Assembly: GCA_003164335.1 (NCBI GenBank) | Contig: PLTF01000150.1 | Span: 242 to 59,590 of the forward strand | Direction of reading: 5' to 3' | Origin: Fibrobacterota bacterium | Lineage (GTDB): Bacteria; Fibrobacterota; Chitinivibrionia; Chitinivibrionales; Chitinispirillaceae | DNA: 59,349 bases | In this document: piece after piece, positions 51,984 to 59,349 of the stretch | How the letters are laid out: every line of letters begins with the position of its first letter | How positions within the stretch are numbered: the stretch's first letter is position 1 | Program-made: the position numbers and the translations under genes | Notes under the pieces: model-generated | The model's input: only the letters and a program-made list of their open reading frames with translations | Told to the model about the DNA's origin: nothing | Database searches by the model: none

Positions 51984-52973
51984 ATGAGTGTTGATATTGC
52001 AAAGCTGAACGATCGCATTCGCGAGGAGAGCAGCTTTGTAACGCTTCTCAAGGGTGAGGTCGGCAAGGTGATAGTAGGACAGTCGAGAATGATCGACCGC
52101 CTGCTGATAGGTCTTTTGTGCCGCGGGCACATCCTTCTGGAAGGTGTCCCGGGACTTGCCAAAACGCTCGCCGTTGCAACCCTGGCACAAGCGATCGATA
52201 CCGGCTTCCGCCGGCTCCAGTTTACTCCGGATCTCCTGCCCGCAGACCTTGTCGGAACCCTCGTCTACAACCAGAAAACGGGCGAATTTGTCCCCAAGAA
52301 GGGGCCGCTGTTCTCCAACATCATCCTGGCGGATGAAATCAACCGTGCTCCGGCAAAGGTGCAGAGCGCCCTGCTCGAAGCGATGCAGGAGCGCCAGGTA
52401 ACCATCGGCGACACCACCTACCCCCTTGCAGAGCCCTTCCTGGTTCTTGCAACCCAGAACCCGATAGAACAGGAGGGAACCTACCCGCTGCCCGAAGCGC
52501 AGGTCGACCGCTTCATGCTCAAGCTGAAGATCGTCTATCCCACCCGGGAAGAGGAGAAGCAGATTCTCGAACGGATGGCCGGGGATTCGGTGCCCTCGGT
52601 ACAGAAGATCATCACGGTCGACAAAATCCTGTCGGCCCGTTCGGTGGTCAATGAAATTTACATGGACCCGAAGGTCGAAGATTATATCGTCAATCTCGTT
52701 TTCGCGAGCCGCGAGCCGGTATCGGTGGGTCTTTCCGAGCTCAAGGATCTCATTGCCTGGGGAGCCTCGCCCCGCGCCACGCTGAACCTGACCCGCGCCG
52801 CCCGCGCCCATGCCTTCATCCGCGGTCGCGGCTATGTGACCCCGGAAGACGTGAAATCCATCGGCATGGATGTGCTCCGCCACAGGATCATCATAACCTA
52901 CGAGGCCGAAGCGGAAAACATCACCCCCGAGGACATCGTGCAGAAGATCTTCGATCGGGTCGAAGTGCCGTGA
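51984..52973 (+). CDS. MoxR-family AAA ATPase
   Basis: This 329-aa ATPase has Walker A LEGVPGLAKTLAVATLA (about 52-68), Walker B ILADEINRAPAKVQSALLEAMQE (about 113-135) and ATQNPIEQEGTYPLPEAQVDRFMLK, the MoxR signature. A lid domain follows with SPRATLNLTRAARAHAFIRGRGYVTPEDVKSI. MoxR proteins act as chaperones that mature or regulate vWA-domain partners. The gene downstream encodes a DUF58 protein, the usual partner. Confidence 0.93.
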   Translation: MSVDIAKLNDRIREESSFVTLLKGEVGKVIVGQSRMIDRLLIGLLCRGHILLEGVPGLAKTLAVATLAQAIDTGFRRLQFTPDLLPADLVGTLVYNQKTGEFVPKKGPLFSNIILADEINRAPAKVQSALLEAMQERQVTIGDTTYPLAEPFLVLATQNPIEQEGTYPLPEAQVDRFMLKLKIVYPTREEEKQILERMAGDSVPSVQKIITVDKILSARSVVNEIYMDPKVEDYIVNLVFASREPVSVGLSELKDLIAWGASPRATLNLTRAARAHAFIRGRGYVTPEDVKSIGMDVLRHRIIITYEAEAENITPEDIVQKIFDRVEVP

Positions 52974-52991
52974 TCGCCGCTTCACCCTTTA

Positions 52992-53013
52992 CCCTCTCCG
53001 CATGCGGAGAGGG
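52992..53013. repeat. Short palindrome in the moxR-DUF58 spacer
   Basis: A perfect inverted repeat runs from CCCTCTCCGCA to TGCGGAGAGGG. It has no T-tract and looks like a dispersed REP-type unit. Confidence 0.55.
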
Positions 53014-53083
53014 GAGTGACGGCAGTGACCGATATCCGGAAATCGTGCAGTTTGCATAAGGGCCGTTCAATGATGAGGAACCA

Positions 53084-53962
53084 ATGATACCCCGCGAAGT
53101 TTTACAGCAGGTGCGCCGGATCGAGATCCGGACCAGGAGCGTCGTGGACTCGATCCTGTCGGGCGAGTACCACAGCGTCTTCAAGGGCCGCGGCATGGAA
53201 TTTTCCGAAGTCCGCAGCTATGTCGAGGGCGACGACATCCGCGCCATCGACTGGAACGTCACCGCGCGGATGAACGGACTCTATGTCAAGAAGCACGTCG
53301 AAGAGCGCGAACTGACCGTCATGCTCGTCGTCGACGCCTCGGCCTCGGGCAGCTTCGGAAGCGTCAATAAGTTCAAGGGAGAGATGGGAGCGGAACTGTG
53401 CGCCCTCCTCGCCTTCTCGGCAATCAAGAACAACGACCGCGTCGGCCTCATCATCTTTACCTCCGAAGTCGAGCGGTACATTCCCCCGCAAAAAGGCAAG
53501 AATCACGTCCTCCGGGTCATTCGCGAGATGCTCTACTTCGAGCCGAAAAAGCGGGGCACCGACATCGCCGGCGCGCTCTCCTACCTCAACCGCGTCCAGC
53601 GCCGCAAGGCGGTCGTCTTCCTGGTTTCCGACTTCATGGCGCCGCCCTTTGCCAAATCGCTCCGCGTCAGCGCGCGGCGCCACGACCTCGTGGCGATTAC
53701 CCTGCGCGACCCCCGCGAACACGAGCTTCCGGACATCGGCCTCGTCGAACTTGCCGACGCCGAAACCGGCGAAACCCGTCTCATCGACTCTTCGTCGCAG
53801 AAATTCCGCAACCTTTACAAGTTGGCGATGGACGAGCGCACCGCCGCGATCGCCCAGGCCTTTAAGGTAAACGGCGTGGACGAGATCCCGGTTTCCACCG
53901 GCACCGACTACATCGAGTCGCTGGTCAAGTTCTTCCGCCGGCGGGAGAAGATGTACCGATAA
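53084..53962 (+). CDS. DUF58 domain protein (vWA-like)
   Basis: This 292-aa protein has the DUF58 core YVEGDDIRAIDWNVTARMNGLYVKKHVEERELTVMLVVDASASGSFGS (about 44-91). DASASGS matches a MIDAS-like metal site. It continues with RVGLIIFTSEVERYIPPQKGKNHVLRVIREML. It is the typical partner of MoxR ATPases, here 110 bp upstream. In other genomes BatA/BatB-like vWA membrane proteins follow; here the next gene is an M50 protease, so the set is short. The exact function is unknown. Confidence 0.92.
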   Translation: MIPREVLQQVRRIEIRTRSVVDSILSGEYHSVFKGRGMEFSEVRSYVEGDDIRAIDWNVTARMNGLYVKKHVEERELTVMLVVDASASGSFGSVNKFKGEMGAELCALLAFSAIKNNDRVGLIIFTSEVERYIPPQKGKNHVLRVIREMLYFEPKKRGTDIAGALSYLNRVQRRKAVVFLVSDFMAPPFAKSLRVSARRHDLVAITLRDPREHELPDIGLVELADAETGETRLIDSSSQKFRNLYKLAMDERTAAIAQAFKVNGVDEIPVSTGTDYIESLVKFFRRREKMYR

Positions 53963-54277
53963 CAATATTAGGAAGAAAACATATAAAGGATTTTGTAAAC
54001 CTTCCGAAGCTCAAGATTCTTAGCTCACGCTATTTCCAGACCGAGGGTTTTCATCTTTTCGCAGAGGCCTCGTGGGTCCCCGCCGCAGGGTGCCTGTTAT
54101 GAAGCACTCCCACATCGTGCGGGTGACCCGGCTCAGCCATCCAAAAGAATTTGAACTTATCAGAAACAAATCCCCGGGCAGCAGCGTTTTTCTCTGATAA
54201 ATTAAAGATAGGCTCCGGCATCTGGTATTTTGCACTGGAGTTTCCGGACAATAACAATCCGCTATCCGAAAGATATT
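53963..54277. other. Intergenic stretch; no convincing gene
   Basis: Minus-strand frames at about 54020-54257 and a 32-codon plus-strand frame from 54099 are present, but none is recognisable or has good start signals. Confidence 0.4.
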
Positions 54278-54925
54278 ATGGGCCTGATCACCCTCTTATT
54301 CCACGAACCCCTGCTGTTCTGCCTCCTGGTCCCGATCCTGCTCTACTCGGTGATCATCCACGAGGTATCGCATGGAGCAATGGCACTCCTCTTCGGCGAC
54401 GACACGGCCAGGCGATACGGCAGGCTGACGCTCAACCCCGTTTCGCACATCGACCCGATCGGCTCGATCGCTCTGCTCCTGGTCGGATTCGGGTGGGCCA
54501 AGCCCGTGCCGGTCAACTACGCCGTCCTCCGGAACTCGCGCTTCGGGCTCATTGCGGTTTCGCTCGCCGGGTGCGCCGCCAATATCCTTATCGCCACCAT
54601 TGCCATCTTCCTGCAGCAGCTGACCGTGAATTCGGGAAACGACCTCCTTGCGAGCGTCCTGGCCATTGTCGCGCAGATAAATATCATCCTGGGCGCGTTC
54701 AACCTTATCCCGATCCCGCCGCTCGACGGCTCGCGGATTCTCACCTCATTCCTGCCCCTCGACGCCCAGATGCGCCTCGCGGCCATCGAGCCCTACGGAT
54801 TCATCATCATCGTCGTGCTGCTTTACACCCACGTCCTGACGAGCGTGATCTCGTTCATCCAGAACGGCATTACCGGCGCGATCGGCCTCCTGCTCAGTCC
54901 CCTGACCGGCCGCTTCCACTACTAA
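54278..54925 (+). CDS. Site-2 protease family (M50) membrane metalloprotease
   Basis: The 215-aa protein is started at the ATG of MGLITLLF; the upstream extension would need a TTG. The zinc site HEVSHG (HExxH) lies in the first membrane region (about 28-33), and the second motif NLIPIPPLDGSRI (about 142-154) supplies the third ligand aspartate. YGRLTLNPVSHIDPIGSIAL between them is typical of the short M50 proteins without PDZ domain. Four to five membrane segments are visible. It would cut membrane-embedded substrates; none is identifiable here. Confidence 0.88.
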   Translation: MGLITLLFHEPLLFCLLVPILLYSVIIHEVSHGAMALLFGDDTARRYGRLTLNPVSHIDPIGSIALLLVGFGWAKPVPVNYAVLRNSRFGLIAVSLAGCAANILIATIAIFLQQLTVNSGNDLLASVLAIVAQINIILGAFNLIPIPPLDGSRILTSFLPLDAQMRLAAIEPYGFIIIVVLLYTHVLTSVISFIQNGITGAIGLLLSPLTGRFHY

Positions 54926-54930
54926 GCAGT

Positions 54931-55053
54931 TCATAAGTATCGGCACATAAAGCCGTTCGTGGTGAGCCTGTCGAACCATGAACTGCCTGCCATATTTGCT
55001 CGCCCTTCGACAGGCTCAGGGCGAACGGTCTTTGCCAAAGAACTTACTTATGA
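54931..55053. repeat. MITE-like element with GTTCGACAGG palindromes, second copy
   Basis: TCATAAGTA at 54931-54939 and TACTTATGA at 55045-55053 are terminal inverted repeats. Inside are GTTCGTGGTGAGCCTGTCGA and CTTCGACAGGCTCAGGGCGA palindromes, related to those at 29705-29833 but with different ends. Confidence 0.65.
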
Positions 55054-55236
55054 CCTGATTGGTAAGCCTCACCCCGGCCACTTCCAGCCGGTAATCTCCG
55101 GCCGGTCGATGCCGTGCTTATTGTACCCGCGCACATGCAGGTTCGCCTTGAGTTGGTGCCATGAGATTCCCTTCTCAGATGATTATGAATATGACATCAA
55201 GGGGTTCGGATCAATATTTTTTGAAAAATAAAAAGA

Positions 55237-55272
55237 GATCCCCCGCCTTCGGCGCCCCCTTTTTAAGGGGGA
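55237..55272. repeat. REP-like palindromic repeat, variant
   Basis: GATCCCCCGCCTTCGGCGCC is followed by CCCTTTTTAAGGGGGA. It is a variant, in inverse orientation, of the units at 9956 and 27253. Confidence 0.65.
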
Positions 55273-55345
55273 CAAGGGTTCAAGAAAGAATTCAAATCGA
55301 AGCTTTTTTTGCAATCTTATAATGTGTTTTCTACCCTAAAAGAGG

Positions 55346-55434
55346 GCGTTGCGGGAGGGGGTGAGCCAAAGACCCCGCAAGCCCGGCTTTGCGGGCGCGG
55401 AGGCTTTGGCCAGCGGTTCCCCCACCAGAGGCTT
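55346..55434. repeat. Dispersed palindromic repeat, GCGTTGCGGGAG family
   Basis: It begins GCGTTGCGGGAGGGGGTGAG, contains GCCCGGCTTTGCGGGCGCGG and ends GCGGTTCCCCCACCAGAGGC. It lies between REP-like sequence and the FAD oxidoreductase gene. An inverted relative closes the window. Confidence 0.7.
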
Positions 55435-55538
55435 ATACTATGTAATTTCCCCTTCTTAATAACAGCTTGATTGGTATATGATTTGCTGTTTTCATGGGTT
55501 TGCAAAATGCCCAAACGAAGGTAGAGGGGGTTACCGGA

Positions 55539-56738
55539 ATGGAAGAGCGAAAATTTACCTACATCATCGTTGGCGGTGGCCTGGCCGGGGCATCGGCAGT
55601 TTCCGGCATCAGGGAGGTCGATCCCAAGGGAAGCATCCTCCTTAACGGGGGCGAGAAGCACCTTCCCTACGACCGGCCGCCCCTCAGCAAGAAGCTCTGG
55701 TTCGGCAAGAAGAAGCTTGGCGAAATTTTCATCCACCCGCAGGACTTCTACGATGAAAACGGGGTGGCGCTCGAACTTGGAACCGCCGTAACCGCCATCG
55801 ATGCGAATCTGAAAAAAATCGTCACCGAAAAGGGCTGGAGCATGGGCTATGACAAGCTGCTCCTGGCAACCGGCTCGCGACCGAAAATCCTCGGCATATC
55901 CGGGGCCTCGCTGGAAGGCACCTGTTACTTTCGCACGCTCGACGACTATCTCAAAATAAAAGGCCATGCGGCCGAAGGGAAGACAGCGCTCGTGATCGGC
56001 GGGGGCTTCATCGGCTCGGAGCTCGCCGCCGCACTGGCGATTAACAAGCTGGACGTTACCATGCTCTTTCCGGGCCCTGACCTGTGCCATCGGATCTTTC
56101 CCGACTACCTTGCCCGCGCGCTTTCGCGGAAATACGAGGGAAAGGGAGTGCGGATACTCTCCAGGGAGAAGCCTGCGGCGATCGCACGGCGGGACGGCGG
56201 GTTCCTGACGATAACCGACAGCGGAAAGCGGATCGAGTCCTCCATCGTGGTCATGGGAATCGGGGTTTCCCCCGAGGTAAAGCTTGCCCGGTCGGCGGGT
56301 ATCGAGACCGGCAACGGCATACCGGTCAACGAATTCCTCAGGACCTCGCATCCCGATATCTATGCCGCCGGGGACAATGCGCTCTTTCCCTGCGCAGCGC
56401 TCGGGCAGACGATCCGCCTGGAACACTGGGACAATGCCCTTAACCAGGGGAAGTGGGCGGGCAGGAACATGGCGGGCGCGAACGAGCCCTACTCCTATTT
56501 GCCGTACTTCTTTTCCGACCTGTTTGAATTCGGCTACGAGGCGGTCGGCGAAGTGGACAGCTCCCTCGAAACGTTCGCCGATTGGCAGAAGGAAAATGAT
56601 ACCGGGGTCGTCTACTACCTGCGGGCCGGCAAGGTGCGCGGGGCGATGATGTGCAACGTGTGGAACCAGGTCGCGCTGGCGCGAAAGCTGATACAGAAGG
56701 GCGAAGAGCAGGCGAACCTGCGCGGGGCAATAATCTAA
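55539..56738 (+). CDS. FAD-dependent NAD(P)H oxidoreductase (ferredoxin-reductase/AIF-like)
   Basis: The 399-aa protein is started at 55539 (MEERKF), behind AGAGGGGG. FAD motif YIIVGGGLAGASAVSGI (about 8-24), PYDRPPLSKKLW, ATGSRPKIL, the NAD(P)H motif ALVIGGGFIGSELAAALA (about 147-164) and DIYAAGDNALFP (about 286-297) are in the right order. These define the pyridine-nucleotide-disulphide/ferredoxin-reductase type, without a redox CxxC. The partner acceptor is unknown. It lies 16 bp upstream of the pterin fusion gene; a role supplying reducing power there is inference. Confidence 0.85.
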   Translation: MEERKFTYIIVGGGLAGASAVSGIREVDPKGSILLNGGEKHLPYDRPPLSKKLWFGKKKLGEIFIHPQDFYDENGVALELGTAVTAIDANLKKIVTEKGWSMGYDKLLLATGSRPKILGISGASLEGTCYFRTLDDYLKIKGHAAEGKTALVIGGGFIGSELAAALAINKLDVTMLFPGPDLCHRIFPDYLARALSRKYEGKGVRILSREKPAAIARRDGGFLTITDSGKRIESSIVVMGIGVSPEVKLARSAGIETGNGIPVNEFLRTSHPDIYAAGDNALFPCAALGQTIRLEHWDNALNQGKWAGRNMAGANEPYSYLPYFFSDLFEFGYEAVGEVDSSLETFADWQKENDTGVVYYLRAGKVRGAMMCNVWNQVALARKLIQKGEEQANLRGAII

Positions 56739-56754
56739 AAACCGGAGGAGCACG

Positions 56755-57852
56755 ATGACGCTTGCGCAGATGTCATGCGGTCCAGAGAACGAACACCTGC
56801 TGCCGGCGGAGGAGCTTAAGTCCCTGCTCGCGGAAATTCCCGGCTGGGCCGTCAACGAGTCAACCATCGGGCGGGAGTTCCTTTTCGCCGAATTCCACGG
56901 GGTCATGGGGTTTGCCAATTGTGTCGCCCGGCTTGCGGATGCGGAAAACCACCATCCCGATATCTCCCTCTCCTACAAAAAAATCCTCATCCGGCTGACG
57001 ACGCACAAGGCGGGCGGACTGTCCCGGAACGACTTTATCCTTGCCGCCAAAATCAACCGGGCAGCGGCAACAATCGACCCTGCCGGCTGGCGGCCCGCGC
57101 TGCAGGGTGCAGGGCTCAAAGCTAAGACCCTGCTGGTCACCGGCGCGGCGCGGCGGATAGGCAGGGAGATAGCCACGGCACTGGCGGATGAGGGCGCGAA
57201 TGTGATCGTGCACTACCGATCCTCCTCGACCGAGGCCGGGGAGCTCTGCAACGACCTCGCGGCGCGCGGCGTCTCTGCCTGGCCGCTCCAGGCCGAGTTC
57301 AATGAGGAAACGGATGCTTCGCGGGTCATAGCGCAGGCAAAGGCGCTTGCCGGGTCACTTGACGGAATCATCAACAGCGCCGCTTCGTTTACCGCACAGA
57401 CACTCGAAAACCTCGACCTCGAAGGACTTACCGGCCACCTCACCGTCAATGCCTGGATACCGCTCGCCCTGAGCCGAGAGTTTTTCCGGGTAGAAAAGAA
57501 GGGGAACATCATCACGATCCTTGACAGCAGCATCGCGGGCTACGACCGCTTCCATACCGGCTACAGCCTGAGCAAGCATGCGCTTGCGGCGCTCACCGGC
57601 ATGATGGCGGTCGAATTTGCACCCTTCGCCCGGGTCAATGCCGTCGCACCGGGCCTCATCCTGCCCCCGCCGGGAGAGGGACAGGAATACCTCGAAGCGC
57701 AGAGCGCCGGGGTGCCCCTGAGGAGGCCCGGCGATCCGCAGGACATCGCCCGGGCGGTCATTTTCCTCCTGAAAAACCCTTACATTACCGGGCAGGTGCT
57801 CTATGTCGACGGCGGAAGCCATCTTCGGGGAGGCCGCCCATGGACCGCCTGA
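56755..57852 (+). CDS. Pterin-4a-carbinolamine dehydratase fused to a pteridine-reductase-like SDR
   Basis: Residues about 10-110 are a pterin-4a-carbinolamine dehydratase domain: AEIPGWAVNESTIGREFLF, FANCVARLADAENHHPDISLSYKKILIRLTTHKAGGLSRNDF, with the active-site ENHHPD and later His and Asp. Residues about 122-362 form a short-chain dehydrogenase: TLLVTGAARRIGREIA (the ARR favours NADPH), INSAAS, ILDSSI and the catalytic YSLSK (about 265-269). This best fits FolM/pteridine reductase. The dehydratase makes quinonoid dihydropterin and the reductase would restore tetrahydropterin, so both recycling steps would sit in one chain. It overlaps folB by 13 bp. I have not seen this fusion described, though that is not a search result. 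Confidence 0.85.
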   Translation: MTLAQMSCGPENEHLLPAEELKSLLAEIPGWAVNESTIGREFLFAEFHGVMGFANCVARLADAENHHPDISLSYKKILIRLTTHKAGGLSRNDFILAAKINRAAATIDPAGWRPALQGAGLKAKTLLVTGAARRIGREIATALADEGANVIVHYRSSSTEAGELCNDLAARGVSAWPLQAEFNEETDASRVIAQAKALAGSLDGIINSAASFTAQTLENLDLEGLTGHLTVNAWIPLALSREFFRVEKKGNIITILDSSIAGYDRFHTGYSLSKHALAALTGMMAVEFAPFARVNAVAPGLILPPPGEGQEYLEAQSAGVPLRRPGDPQDIARAVIFLLKNPYITGQVLYVDGGSHLRGGRPWTA

Positions 57853-58202
57853 TCATCCGCGACCTTGCAATGCGCTGCATTATCGGGCTTGGCGACGAGG
57901 AGCGCCGCGAAAAGCAGGACGTCCTGGTCAATGTCTCCCTGTACGCCGACTTTCGCAAAGCCTGCCTGAGCGACCGGGTCGAAGACTCGGTCGACTACCG
58001 TACCCTGAAAAAGAAAATCCTCGCGCTTGTCGAGAGTTCGAAGTTCTATCTTGTCGAGGCGCTGGCCCAGGCCGTGGCGGACCTCTGCCTCGCCGAGCCG
58101 CAGGTCGTTCGGGCGGAAGTCGCGGTTGAAAAGCCGTCCGCCCTCCGCTTTGCCCGGAGCGTCGGCGTGGAGATAACACGGGACCAGACCCGGGAGGAGT
58201 GA
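57840..58202 (+). CDS. folB: Dihydroneopterin aldolase
   Basis: This 120-aa enzyme of folate synthesis cleaves dihydroneopterin to 6-hydroxymethyldihydropterin and glycolaldehyde. It shows LIIRDLAMRCIIGLGDEERREKQDVLVNVSL (about 4-34) with the conserved Glu, DRVEDSVDYRTLKKKI, FYLVEALAQAVADLCL and VEKPSALRFARSVGVEI. The start overlaps the fusion gene by 13 bp and the stop overlaps folK by one base, so the three are translated together. Confidence 0.93.
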   Translation: MDRLIIRDLAMRCIIGLGDEERREKQDVLVNVSLYADFRKACLSDRVEDSVDYRTLKKKILALVESSKFYLVEALAQAVADLCLAEPQVVRAEVAVEKPSALRFARSVGVEITRDQTREE

Positions 58203-58720
58203 TGCAGGCGATCATCGGCATCGGGTCGAATATACGCCCGGCGGAAAACATCCGGAAATCGATCGGCCTGCTCGCAAAGCTTACCCGGCTGAGGAACCTG
58301 TCCCACGTCTACTTCTGCGCGGCCGAGAACCGGCCGGAGCAGCCATGGTTTTACAATTGCGCGGTCATCGTGGAAACCGGCCTCACGGCCGAACGTCTCG
58401 AACGCGAGGTCCTGGCGCGTATCGAGACCGACCTCGGGCGGGTCCGGACCGCCGACAAGTTCGCCGCCCGCACGATCGACCTTGACCTCCTGGTATGCGG
58501 GAGCGCTGCGGTCGACCCGGAGGTCCTGAACCATCTCCATGTGGCAATTCCGCTTGCCGAGCTCGCTCCGGAACTTACGCTTGCCGACAGCGACAGGCTG
58601 CTTGGCGAGGCGGTCAGGGAGTTGCCGGGAGCCGGCATCGAAAAACTTGCCGCCTATTCGGCGTCCCTGTTCCGGGAGTTCGTTGGCGGACAGGATGCTG
58701 CCGGAGGCAGGGCCGCATGA
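58202..58720 (+). CDS. folK: 2-amino-4-hydroxy-6-hydroxymethyldihydropteridine pyrophosphokinase
   Basis: This 172-aa enzyme transfers pyrophosphate from ATP to the folB product. It shows AIIGIGSNIRPAENIRKSIGLL, ENRPEQPWFYNCAVIVET, and ADKFAARTIDLDLLVCGS (about 88-105), where the paired aspartates bind magnesium. Usually this motif begins RWGPRTLDLD; here it is KFAARTIDLD. I take the ATG at 58202, behind GGAGGAG, rather than the GTG one codon before. The C-terminal 30 residues are less conserved. Confidence 0.92.
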   Translation: MQAIIGIGSNIRPAENIRKSIGLLAKLTRLRNLSHVYFCAAENRPEQPWFYNCAVIVETGLTAERLEREVLARIETDLGRVRTADKFAARTIDLDLLVCGSAAVDPEVLNHLHVAIPLAELAPELTLADSDRLLGEAVRELPGAGIEKLAAYSASLFREFVGGQDAAGGRAA

Positions 58721-58806
58721 TCGGGAAAAAGCCGGCTGCGTCAAGATACATCCGGGTTACCCGGTGGCAGATAGTCCACCCATTCCGCTTTGAAAGGAGT
58801 TTTCTC

Positions 58807-59220
58807 ATGCAGCGACAGTTCTCGATCAGCGCAACCATAAGCGCGCCGCCGGACAAGGTCTACGAGGCCTACCTCAGCAGCAGGGAGCACGCGGCCATGA
58901 CCGGCAGCGCGGCGAAGATCGAAAACAAGGTATTGGGCAGGTTCATGGCCTGGGACGGCTATATAACCGGCACCATCACGGAGCTTGTGAAGAACCGGAA
59001 GATCGTGCAGACCTGGCGGACAACCGAATTCGAGGCCGAGGATCCGGATTCCACCCTGGAGCTGACGTTCGACGCGGTGCAGGACGGGAAGGGAACGAAA
59101 CTCGTCCTGACGCATAAGAACCTGCCCGAGGGGACGGAAGCGGAATATAAGCAGGGGTGGAAAGATTGCTATTTCGAGCCGATGAAGGAATATTTCAAGG
59201 ATTCTAAGAGTAAACCTTAA
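58807..59220 (+). CDS. SRPBCC-domain protein (AHSA1-like)
   Basis: The 137-aa protein is started at 58807, behind AAAGGAG; a long upstream frame is a shadow of folK. It shows FSISATISAPPDKVYEAYLSSREHAAMTG, GRFMAWDGYITGTITELVKNRKIVQTWRTTEF, STLELTFDAVQDGKGTKLVLTHKNLPEG and the C-terminal helix YKQGWKDCYFEPMKEYF. This is the START-like fold of Aha1-C-terminal homologues, which bind hydrophobic ligands. The ligand is unknown. It is probably separate from the fol operon, given the gap of 86 bp. Confidence 0.88.
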   Translation: MQRQFSISATISAPPDKVYEAYLSSREHAAMTGSAAKIENKVLGRFMAWDGYITGTITELVKNRKIVQTWRTTEFEAEDPDSTLELTFDAVQDGKGTKLVLTHKNLPEGTEAEYKQGWKDCYFEPMKEYFKDSKSKP

Positions 59221-59221
59221 G

Positions 59222-59349
59222 GCCTCTGGTGGGGGAACCTCCCTTCGCGGGTTACCCATTTTGCCCCAAAGGCAAAATGGACGGAATATTCATATTTTTA
59301 ATTGCACCAGCCCCTGGCCAAAGCCTCCGCGCCCGCAAAGCCGGGCTGC
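59222..59349 (-). repeat. Dispersed palindromic repeat, GCGTTGCGGGAG family, inverted and cut by the window end
   Basis: Read on the minus strand it contains GCCCGGCTTTGCGGGCGCGG, GAGGCTTTGGCCAG and ends GGTTCCCCCACCAGAGGC, matching 55377-55434, with an inserted TTTTGCC/GGCAAAA hairpin part. The right end lies outside the window. Confidence 0.65.

Noticed and set aside
54020-54257. Minus-strand frames as a regulator C-terminus
   Set aside because: The similarity was only a vague impression, the frames lack starts and I could not name a family.

Overview
The window reads as chromosomal DNA of a Gram-negative bacterium of moderate GC (roughly 50-55% by eye). It encodes a Mla-type lipid transporter, SurA, two lipoproteins and a large secreted protein that ends in a C-terminal domain resembling the sorting domains of Fibrobacterota and related FCB bacteria. 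I infer an uncultured member of that broad group. The taxonomy is an inference; no rRNA is present.

Bases 1 to about 21,225 form an integrated element. The window opens inside the 3' end of a tRNA gene, and the same 25 bases recur at 21201-21225 inside a longer tRNA-Lys(CTT)-like fragment, directly after a tyrosine-recombinase gene. Paired 11-bp-spaced GGACACT motifs lie just inside both ends, as arm-type integrase sites would. The right half carries, all on the plus strand, four tandem decamers, an HTH protein, a Nu1-like small terminase, a primase-polymerase/helicase, an excisionase-like HTH protein and the integrase. There are no capsid, tail or large-terminase genes. This resembles a phage satellite more than a prophage. 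The left half is cargo: a formylglycine-fold secreted protein with a variable-looking C-terminus, two small membrane proteins, an ATPase with a HEPN-like tail, a type I restriction system split by an AT-rich inserted gene, a Panacea-type toxin-antitoxin pair, and an unrecognised 467-aa protein behind five degenerate ~110-bp repeats. The right junction continues into further tRNA-tail/terminator repeats, followed by a Fic protein with palindromic operators.

From about 23 kb the content looks like ordinary chromosome with scattered short repeats: a decayed glycosidase fragment, a large secreted LamG/fibronectin-like protein, mntH with a tandem universal stress protein, and a five-gene Mla-like operon (STAS-permease fusion, ATPase, MCE protein, lipoprotein, outer-membrane protein). 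Then come a nucleotide-sugar dehydrogenase, a surA/methyltransferase/ftsE-like operon, mfd, HU, tRNA-Met, a glutamine cyclotransferase, a release-factor-like protein, a LOG-like protein, pgi, a zinc-finger-like protein, a lipoprotein, manA, a STAS protein, moxR with a DUF58 gene, and an M50 protease. The right end is a pterin/folate cluster: FAD oxidoreductase, a carbinolamine dehydratase-SDR fusion, folB, folK, then an SRPBCC protein.

At least four families of short palindromic or MITE-like repeats are scattered through the window. The strongest leads are the satellite-like element with its tRNA-tail accretion, the ~110-bp repeat array with compensating hairpins, the diversity-element-like C-terminus of the formylglycine-fold protein without a visible reverse transcriptase, and the dehydratase-reductase fusion.
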